A DNA stretch of 64,000 nucleotides from Stachybotrys elegans (Eukaryota > Ascomycota > Sordariomycetes > Hypocreales > Stachybotryaceae): NCBI GenBank assembly GCA_020746835.1, contig JAGPNK010000004.1, forward strand, positions 62,001 to 126,000, given 5' to 3'. Made by a program: the position numbers and the translations under genes. Under the pieces are notes generated by a model. The model was not told the origin of the DNA. It was given only the letters and a program-made list of their open reading frames with translations, and ran no database searches. The first letter of the stretch is position 1; each line of letters begins with the position of its first letter. Positions 56,059-64,000 of this stretch are shown here, piece after piece.

Positions 56059-57094
56059 TTACTTGCGGTAGTAGTAAACAGCAGCGCCAATTCCTGTTGC
56101 GACAGCCCCCAGGAAGCCGAGGGTTTTGAGAGCATCCCCTGCGAACCTCTTGAACTCCCTCTCCTCTTTGCCAGCCCACCCAGCAGCGGCATTGGCGTGC
56201 GGAAAAGGCTCGTCAGGGACTGGCTTATCGAGGAACCGGCAAAGAGGCTCCCATCCGTCTTCTACGGTCCATTCAAGCCGACGATGTTCGGGGACGAGCC
56301 CGCGAACCATGTTATAATGCTCTGACACGCCGAGTCAAAAAATGTACAGTGCACAAAGCGGCATGGAAAAGCGAAAGAATAGACAAGGGGGGGGGGAGAA
56401 AGAAGGAATAAAACATACCTCGGTACACCCATTTGCCGTTCCTGGCGATGCCCGTTTTGATGTTACCGTCGAGAGCACGGAACAAGCCCGGGTACATAAA
56501 GCGGACATGGGACTGCCACGCCCAAAACAGCTCGCGGCTAAGGCAGGCAAGGATGAAGAGTGGCCAGTGGCTGTCAGCGCGGGCAATGGTGTTTGTAATG
56601 CTATGATGCCACTCATCAATATCCTTGCGCTGGTTAAGGATAACTTTGGCGTCCGGGTAGGCAGCGATCATCTCGGCCGCGAAGACGGACGAGGCCGTGT
56701 CGGTGACGGCGACGGCATTGCCTATGAGGGCGTCGAAGTCGTCGGCCGTGATGTTGTTGTTGCCGTCGAGCGGGCCGAACCACCTGTGTACAGTGAGCAA
56801 ACTCGCTGGCCGACGACGGCAAGGCAACTCAACTTACTTCTTGCGGCTAAGGCGAACCCATTGCTGACAGTAGTTGGGGTCCTCCAGGGCAATGTCCCAC
56901 CCATGGCACGTAGGATCGTAGCCCAGCTTAATCAGAGCCTGCTGCAAAGACTCAGTCCCACAACGGGGCAAGCCAACGCAAATCACTTGCATTGGCTGGG
57001 TGCGATGGCGCCGAGGCGGCTCCGGCAGGGCGTAGATATACTCAAGGAAGTGGCAGAACCACCCATTGAGGTTGAGCATCATCATGACACTCAT
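56059..57094 (-). CDS. P-loop sulfotransferase-family protein with C-terminal membrane helix
   Basis: Three exons (57094-56838, 56783-56419, 56321-56059) give 294 residues from the first ATG in frame. The phosphosulfate-binding P-loop-like motif is VICVGLPRCGTESLQQAL, and the downstream VILNQRKDIDEWHHS matches the 3'-phosphate-binding strand of the fungal sulfotransferase family (Sulfotransfer_4 type). RFLDKPVPDEPFPHAN near the C-terminus is also characteristic. A hydrophobic helix (LGFLGAVATGIGAAVYYY) ends the protein and may anchor it in a membrane. True sulfotransfer activity is unproven for this group. A diverged fragment of the same gene lies at 45031-45150. Confidence 0.82.
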
Positions 57095-58164
57095 CGTGAC
57101 GGACGGTTGCTTTCTTCTCTTTCCCGCTGGCTCTTCTATTGATTTGATGCGACTTTCCCCCTCAATCACTTCCACTCATGTACGAGGGATGCGGGGATAC
57201 AGGCAGCGGCAGAGGGGGAAAAAAAGGAAGGGATGATGAAGAGGAGAAAAGGGAGGGAAGCCAGTGCCAGCATGTGCGCTTGGGCGGGCGGTATCTAGAG
57301 GCCCATTATCTTTTGCTGCCTCGTTGTTGGTTGGTCGGCTTACGAAGTACTTCTTTTGCACGGGGGCTTCTCTGCCCGTGGCTGCATGCCTAGTTACTGT
57401 GATGCAGCTGGCAGCGTTGTTACACGCCGAATGGATCCGTAAGCCTGCGCCTCGGAAAGCATGTCAATCTTGCCTCCCTTGGGCCATTCACACCGGGGAG
57501 CCTGTCGACCGTCTGACCACCCGATCCCACTTTGCCCATGATGACGGGCCAATCCTTTGGTGCTACGCACGTACTTGGCAAGTAATCCGTACTGCGTTGC
57601 ATTCTCCGTCCCCCTCGACCTTGCGTCTTATTATTATACCCATTAGGACTATGCAGTTTATTAGTCTGTCTAGGTCTGACGCAGCTCCTTATCCTATCGC
57701 TCCTGTCTAGCCCCGGCGCTTCTTGTCGTCGATGTGCCACTGTCGGCTCTATGATGAGCCTTCTCCTCTGGCCATGACAATCAGGCTATAGTCACCTACT
57801 TACCCCTGTCCTTCTCTAGCAAGGACCAAAGAAAGGCCCGAGAAACCCGTGCGATCTGCATCCTGGGGACTGGCTCTGATCGGCGGCTGCAGGATCCTCG
57901 TGGCGAGGCGAGGCGAGGGGTCTGCGTTGATCCTCCATCTTCTGGCGCGAACACTAGAGAGTCTATGTACTTGTGTAGCTTATTCTCTTGTCCAACACCT
58001 TGTCTGATTGCTCTGTCTAGCTGGCCTGACATGACCTGACAAACCCTCCCATCTCCCCATCTCGCTTATCTACGACGGACAAAGTTATTGAACCTCTGCC
58101 CTCGTCGACGCGCTGTAGCAATCGTCGTGTTCTTGGCTGGGTAGCCAGGCGTGTGCATAGCAAG
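57095..58164. other. divergent intergenic region, no gene seen
   Basis: About 1.07 kb between the sulfotransferase and the rhodopsin-domain gene. Short frames without motifs only. Confidence 0.45.
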
Positions 58165-59562
58165 ATGCCTTTCAATCTCTTCCAGAATAGCCAGCATGGC
58201 GCCGCCTTTGTCCTATCCATCGTTACCAACGTTGTCTGCACCGTCGCCACCATCCTGCGCATCCAGTCCACCAGGCGCGCTCGTCGTCAGATCGGACTCG
58301 AAGATGGCTTCGCCGTCGCCGCTCTCGTCTTCCACCTCGTCTTCGCCAGCATGTTCATCTGGGGTCAGTATCCCCTCATGCAAACCTCCCCCCTGCTCTA
58401 TGTCCACTAACATGCCGCTGTTCCCTACTGCAGTCGTGGTACAACTCAACGGTCGGAGCTATGAACAAGTCGCCCTCGACTCGCCCGCGGACTTGGCACA
58501 CATTCTACAGGTACGAACCATCGCAGCGCCGACCCGATTGTACTCGGATGAAATCGACGAAGACGAGGCAGTCGAGATATCGTAATATGATGGATTCTAA
58601 CAGCCATGCCAGGTCGGATACATCATGTCTGCGCAGTACCCTGGGAACCAGCTCTTCTCCAAACTAAGTCTGCTGGCCCTCTACCACCGCCTGTTCTCCG
58701 TCAATCGAACCTTCAACCGCTGGCTACAAGGGCTGGCAACTCTACAGATCCTGTGGTTCATCGGCACCTCCACTACAAAATACTTGCTGTGCTATCCGGT
58801 GCGGAGGATCTGGGACCTGACAGCCGACGGCTCCTGCATCAACATCGGAGCCTTCCTTGCCGCCACCGAGTCGGTCAATTCGCTCATCGATTTCGCCATG
58901 ATTGGACTGGCGGTTTGGATCATCAGCACACTTCAAATGAGCAAGAGTACCAAGCGGAAGCTGAATATTCTCTTTTCCATCGGATCGCTGTACGTACCCA
59001 TTGACCCGGCTATGCTGTTTCGCCCCTGACAACTCCATAGATCGGGCATCATCGGCTTCGTCAAGATTGGAGAAGCATATACCTCGGCATGTGAGTACCA
59101 TCTTCCCGAGCTACAGCTACACAATATCGACGAGCGGCCCTGACCATTGTTCCAGACGCGAACCAACTGTCTGGCATCTGGGACGTCGTCCAGATGGCCA
59201 CCAGCATCATATGCTGCTGCGCCCCAGTGTACAAATCCGCCCTTCCCCGCTTCGGCATCTTTAAAGCCCTCAGGTCTACCTTTGGCTACTCCTCTTCGGC
59301 GGCGCATACCGATTTCAGTGCCCAGAACGCCACCTCTGTTGCTTCCTCCGGGACCGCGAATAAAGTCAGGAGCAAGAACCGGGACGAGGACGAGACGTGG
59401 CTGCGCCTCGACGACAACAGCCGCAAGGACTTGGCCTGGTCATCCAAAGTGGAGGCTGGGCCTTATCCACATGACGTGCATCAAGGCCATAACGGCAGTG
59501 ACCAGGCCATTACATACCCGATGAGGACATTTGAAGTTCGGCAAAGCATCGAGAGGCTCTAA
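58165..59562 (+). CDS. fungal rhodopsin-domain (PTH11-related) integral membrane protein
   Basis: Five exons (58165-58363, 58434-58510, 58613-58989, 59041-59090, 59156-59562) close to 369 residues. Hydrophobic segments fit a seven-helix protein. The family features are visible: RRARRQIGLEDGF after the first helix, LSLLALYHRLFSVNRTF around helix 3, CYPVRRIWD, and the IWDVVQMATSIICCCAPVYK segment in the last helix. A long polar cytosolic tail follows. Members are plasma-membrane proteins, often next to biosynthetic clusters, with receptor or scaffold roles proposed. It ends convergently with the PKS gene, 314 bases between stops. The CFEM domain of some PTH11 receptors is absent. Confidence 0.85.
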
Positions 59563-59876
59563 GTGTATGAAGTCATGTAATTCGATAGAAATAGACAGTA
59601 CCTTTTTTCCACAACGTGCATATTAAGATGTTTTTGCATTCGTAGGCCTTGTTATGCGCAAGTGGAAGACAGAATATATGCCAAATACCACAAGCTGCAT
59701 GATTGATAATTGAGCGAGTATTTCGAGTCAAGCAGATTAGAGTGGAGAGAGAAGAGTCTGTATAGTTCATGGCGGAATAGCCAGCTACTTATGCTCCATG
59801 AAGACGATGAGGGCAGACCCTGGTCTGTCTCATATTCCAACAATTCATCCAAGTCAAATAAACATGAACTCGTACC
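59563..59876. other. convergent intergenic stretch
   Basis: 314 AT-rich bases between the rhodopsin-domain gene stop and the PKS stop. It presumably contains both polyadenylation regions. Nothing else seen. Confidence 0.45.
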
Positions 59877-62800
59877 TCACATGTCCCCATTCTGTGCTTG
59901 CTTGGCCGCTTCTCCAGGAAGTAGCTTGGGCCAGTTCGCACTCTCTGGGCTGTCCATCTCCTCGACCAACAGCGCCACGCCGCGATGAAGCCCGGCAGCA
60001 ATCGCCTTCTCTATCCACTCGCTCATAGGCATCGTGCCGTACTGTTTGCCCGTCTCGGCGTCCGTGTCCAAATCCTGCAAGCGATTCAAGGGTACGACAA
60101 CGTCACCTACTTCGTGTACATATGTTAGCTCCACGTCGCTGCGTTGGGTCCATTCAAGAATTTTTCTGCAGCACGTTTCGATGCGCACCAAGTCCATCGA
60201 CCCCGTGTTGTGCTGTATCTTGGGCGCGACGCCAAGTAACCGAATATACGCCATTAGGGCGTTTACCCAGTCGATCTGTGCTCGGGTCGTAACTGCATCA
60301 GCGTTCTCTCTCAATATAGTCGACGGACGATGGATGACTACAGGGAGCCCGTGCTTGGCATGTATCTGCTCCAGGATTCGCTCGCTGACCCATTTGGAGC
60401 TACCGTAACCGAAGGAGCCGTCCGATGCCGGGTAAGATGACCCGAGACCCGTCGCAGAAATGGGGGGGAAGCTGTCCAGGTTGGCGTACAGTGCTACACC
60501 CGCAGAGGAGACATAGTGGAAAGGTATGCGGCGGGGGAGGCACAGTCGAATGAGGCTCTTGGTCGATCCCACATTGGCGGCCCGCACATCCTGGTAGAGT
60601 TTGACGTGTGACGTGTCTGCGCCATTATGAATGACGACGTCGGCCGTAGAGAAAATGAACTGGGCATCTGGTTCAGAAAGCCCGAGGAGAGGATCGCCCA
60701 GGTTTCCAGGGTAATATTTGACACGAGCGTCAACTCGAAGCTCGTTGCCTTGCCGCCTCTTTAAGTCTCGCACAGCAAGACAGTGAATGGCGGTTGTAGT
60801 CTCTTGTTCAAGTAACGAGTCGAGAAGATGGTGACCCAATAGTCCAGTAACGCCGGTGATCACGATGATTCTCGGAGGGCTACAGGGTGGCGGTGTAGAA
60901 CCGGCAAAAGTCGGAGCCCATTCCAATGGCAAGGAAACTTCAGCCTCCCAGTCGATCGATTCAACTCCATTTGGCTTCGCATCATATCCTTCTGCCCGAC
61001 CTGCGCCGTTCGCCCGTGTTTCCGATACCTGAGGTCCATCAGGAGTCGTCGCAGCCTCTTTGTTATGCGGAGCCGAAGGCAGGCTCTGCTCGTGTGAAAA
61101 CATGTCCGGTGGCATGTTTTCAACAATGTATTCGACCAGCTGTGACATTGCATGGTTGCCCATGATCTTAAAGACAGGAATGTTCACCTGCAGATTCTTC
61201 AGAATCCACGTCTGCAAGTCAAGTGAGACGAGCGAGTCCAATCCAATCTCGCTACTTCGTGCTACGAGGAGATCGACGTCGGATGTGGTAACCTGGAGAA
61301 TGCTCCTCAGTTGGTTGCAAAACGTGGCTTCTGTTGGTTAGATGGTTTCTCTCTTCTTTGTGCTGGAAAGTAGACTCACACGTTACAACTCTCTGGACGT
61401 CATCTATAGATGAACAGCCCTCAAGCATCTCTTGGACAGAGACGGCCTCCTGTACTTGACCCGTCTCCTGGCGTACTCCTTCATCGTAAATTATGAATTC
61501 GGAGAATGTCGGGTTCTTGAACCAAACAGGCGCATCCGGTGCGTCGAAAGGTACCCTGGACAGCCCGGTGGTAAGCTCCGGCCCATGAGCTGTTGCATCC
61601 AGGCGACTAGCATCGATTGCTTCACAAATGATCTGATGCCAGTCTTCCTCCGACAACCTTGTGAGATAGAGCTTCTCCACCACAATTTCGAGGGTACGAC
61701 GTGACTCTCGCTCCATATAGCCCGCGCCAATTATTGCACCTGCATTGACCGCAGCAGCACGTAGGCCTCGCTTTCTCCGTTGTGCAGCGAGACTGCACAT
61801 GAACATGTTGGCCGCTGCATAGTTTGCCTGCCCCCAACTACCCACAACGCAGTTGATAGATGCAACCATAACAAAGAAGTCAAGATCTATATCGTGAAAG
61901 ACGCGATCCAAGAATATGGACCCATCTACCTTTGGCTTGGTTACAGCCATGAATTGTTCAAAACTCATGTCGCGGATCGCTACATCTTGAAGCACCATGG
62001 CTCCGTTCAAAACCCCAACAACTAGGGGAAGTGCCCCACGAATGCTTTCATGTGCAGCTATAACCTCCGCCTCTACAGTGAGATCACTGTTTTCGTCAAT
62101 CAGCATTTGCCAACAAGAAATAGAGAAATACCAAACTTACCATGAAAACGCCACAACGTTCACTCCCTCTTTGCTGTGTGCCTCAACCCAGTCAGCAGGT
62201 ATGTCTGGATTCCGGCTTGTCATCACGATATTTCTCGCGCCATTGTTGATCATCCAGTCGCAAAGAGAGACACCGAGCACTCCAGTCATGCCGGCAATCC
62301 AATATGTGCTGTCCTTGCCCTTGAACATGGGTCTAGCGTCAATCCTCGTAGATTGTACTGATACAGCTTCGCATCTGAAGTCAATGATAGAGAGCGCCTC
62401 TCCGACTACCAGCCCATCAGACAGTTCTGAGAGGCTGATGGTCGGGTGTTCTGCTAGCGGCAACCGCTTGCCTCGCTTAATGTCGTCCTGCAAGCTCTCC
62501 AGGGTCGTTCCAAGAATCTCCTTCAGCACCAGCCCAGTGGACGGTCCGGCCAATGGGGATATGAGTGTTTTCAGCGTATCAACCCGGCAATAAGGCGGTA
62601 GATTGGATATAAGGTCTGCTTCTTGACTACTAGATGCAGTTTCGTGGGAGCTGAAGCTGGCAAATGCTACAGGCGTTGATGGTAAAAGGTATGACAGATC
62701 TGATCGAGTGACATATTCAGGCAGTCGAACCCACGAATTCTCAATCATCATTGTGTTTGAGTCTACCGTGAAAACAATGTTGACGTTACTCACAGCAGCC

Positions 62801-64000
62801 TCAGCTGTGAAAGCCCAAGCCAAAATTCTGGAAGCATTATGGACAACGACAGTTTGCTCGGCACACCCAGTGAGGACAGTTGATGCGATCAAGCGAGCAA
62901 CCAACGTGGCAAGGAGGTCATGTTCGGTGCCTGGTGCTACTTCAGCCTGAATCGCCGAGCTGGAGGGTAGGACCAAGATTGATGCCAAAGTGGTTACCAG
63001 AGCCAGGAATGTGGTTCCTGTTTTTGAGCATACGCCCAGAGCAACAAACTTGTGGCCTACAGGAGTTCGGATGGCCGAAAAGGATGCGTGCGTGGTGCGA
63101 AGTTCCAGCGTATCATCCGGACTGATGTTTGTCTTGGATACTGCAATCTCCCAAGGTGAGAGGTCATTGATGGATACCTCATGAAAGCTTGGCTGGACGA
63201 TGATAGGAGAGCTACATAGCTTCTTCTGCTGGGCAACAATTCTTTTTGTTGAATTGTACCGACTGTTCACCTCGGGGATCGTGCGGAGTCGCGGGAGAAG
63301 CAGTTTGTCATGTGTGTCCAAGACGAGTTCAGACTCAAGAGACCAAAGCGTTTGTTCATCCTGGAACTCAGAAGCGTGGAACCTGAGGAAGCATTCGGCC
63401 ACAATTCGGGGACTAGCGGTTGCCGGATTCGCGATATCGAGCTGCTGAAGGCGAAGGTCAAGCAGCTCGTTCACAGCGACGCGCCCAAACCCGGTCATCA
63501 TATTGGAGAATGGATCAATATCCAGTCGACCGCTCGTCACCCAAAACATCTTCTTCCCAACTCTGAATAGGGTTTTCAAGGCTGCAAAGGTTTCAGGGGT
63601 AATGTCTTTGAGAATTGGCTGATCCAGGTCGGTCAAGCATAGTATTGTCGACCTTGCGTCAATGTTGTTTGCGAAATCAATGTCAGTCAGGCTTTGATAA
63701 GTGCATACTTCTGTGGAAAAGGAGGCCAAAATTGACTCAAGCTCCGTAACCAGGTGCGAGCTTCGTCGAGTTCTTCCGCCGACAATGATCAGTTTTGCGA
63801 CTGGAGCAATACAACCGACCGGATATCCCAAAGGCTCCCGTAGAAACTGAACTGTTTCGTCGACTGCCTGCGCAACAAAGTTATACGCGCTGAGTACTTC
63901 CTTCCACTGGGTAGGAACGCTGATGTCGGCCTTGGAGAAGCCTGAATCCAATAGGAGGCTGTCCCACTGCTCTGGAGAAACATGAGGCGAGTGGTCGGAT
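59877..64000 (-). CDS. highly reducing polyketide synthase, C-terminal part: KR-ACP-R (runs off right edge)
   Basis: Exons >64000-62141, 62086-61380 and 61327-59877 give the last 1,338 residues. The first visible residues, HVSPEQWDSLLLDSGFS, are the end of a C-methyltransferase region. A structural KR/linker follows, then the ketoreductase: WIAGMTGVLGVSLCDW (NADPH site), VGVLNGAMVL, and the catalytic Ser/Tyr/Asn in VASINCVVG and QANYAAAN. Splicing the 54-base intron restores VAFSCDLT. The acyl carrier motif EIGLDSLVS (serine codon near 61234) precedes a thioester-reductase domain of extended SDR type with TGVTGLLG and YGSSK. So the chain is built by an iterative type I PKS and probably released reductively as an aldehyde or alcohol. 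No condensation domain lies between ACP and R, so it is not a PKS-NRPS. The last acceptor is the least certain splice. Confidence 0.9.

Noticed and set aside
1..64000. CRISPR arrays, rRNA genes, telomeric repeats
   Set aside because: None seen. The window is eukaryotic chromosomal sequence without such features.

Overview
The window is nuclear DNA of a filamentous ascomycete (Pezizomycotina). Most genes are split by 50-75 base introns with GT...AG ends. The gene families are typical of mould genomes: P450s, GMC and BBE-like oxidases, a PTH11/rhodopsin-type membrane protein, MFS carriers, and a reducing polyketide synthase. A Sordariomycete, perhaps Hypocreales, is my best guess from the gene mix, but no marker gene proves it.

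Layout, left to right. 1-5.2 kb: the N-terminal part of a P450, a MITE-like element and a secreted carboxylesterase. 6.9-10.3 kb: a head-to-head pair of a PD-(D/E)XK nuclease-like protein and an atypical protein kinase. 10.6-14.7 kb: a divergent amidohydrolase and amino-acid permease sharing a promoter with five AGATAA sites. 14.9-22.3 kb: a FkbM methyltransferase, a GT1 glycosyltransferase, a UDP-glucuronate decarboxylase (UDP-xylose synthase) family enzyme and a FAD monooxygenase. I read the first three as a small-molecule methyl-glycosylation module. 22.8-24.4 kb: remains of a bZIP regulator and of an NRPS condensation domain. 24.7-27.9 kb: a 2OG-Fe(II) oxygenase and a multi-pass membrane protein. 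28-32.7 kb: a gene-poor, repeat-bearing stretch. 32.7-42.6 kb: a GMC oxidoreductase, an SRPK-like kinase, a half-length MFS carrier and a second, seven-exon P450. 43-51.2 kb: several broken genes (a conserved hypothetical, a sulfotransferase fragment, an S10 carboxypeptidase, a Dal5-type carrier) around an intact Kelch membrane protein and an intact amidohydrolase. 51.6-64 kb: a BBE-like oxidase, an SDR, a P-loop sulfotransferase, a rhodopsin-domain protein and the C-terminal 1,338 residues of a highly reducing PKS ending in a thioester-reductase domain.

Scattered through 29.9-51.5 kb are five pieces of one repeat. The most complete has a tRNA-like head with A-box and B-box matches, which suggests a SINE. 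Several pseudogenes carry stops explicable by C-to-T changes on one strand or the other (CAA to TAA, TGG to TAG), compatible with past repeat-induced point mutation. All exon structures were built by hand from splice signals, frame closure and family motifs. No database search was run.
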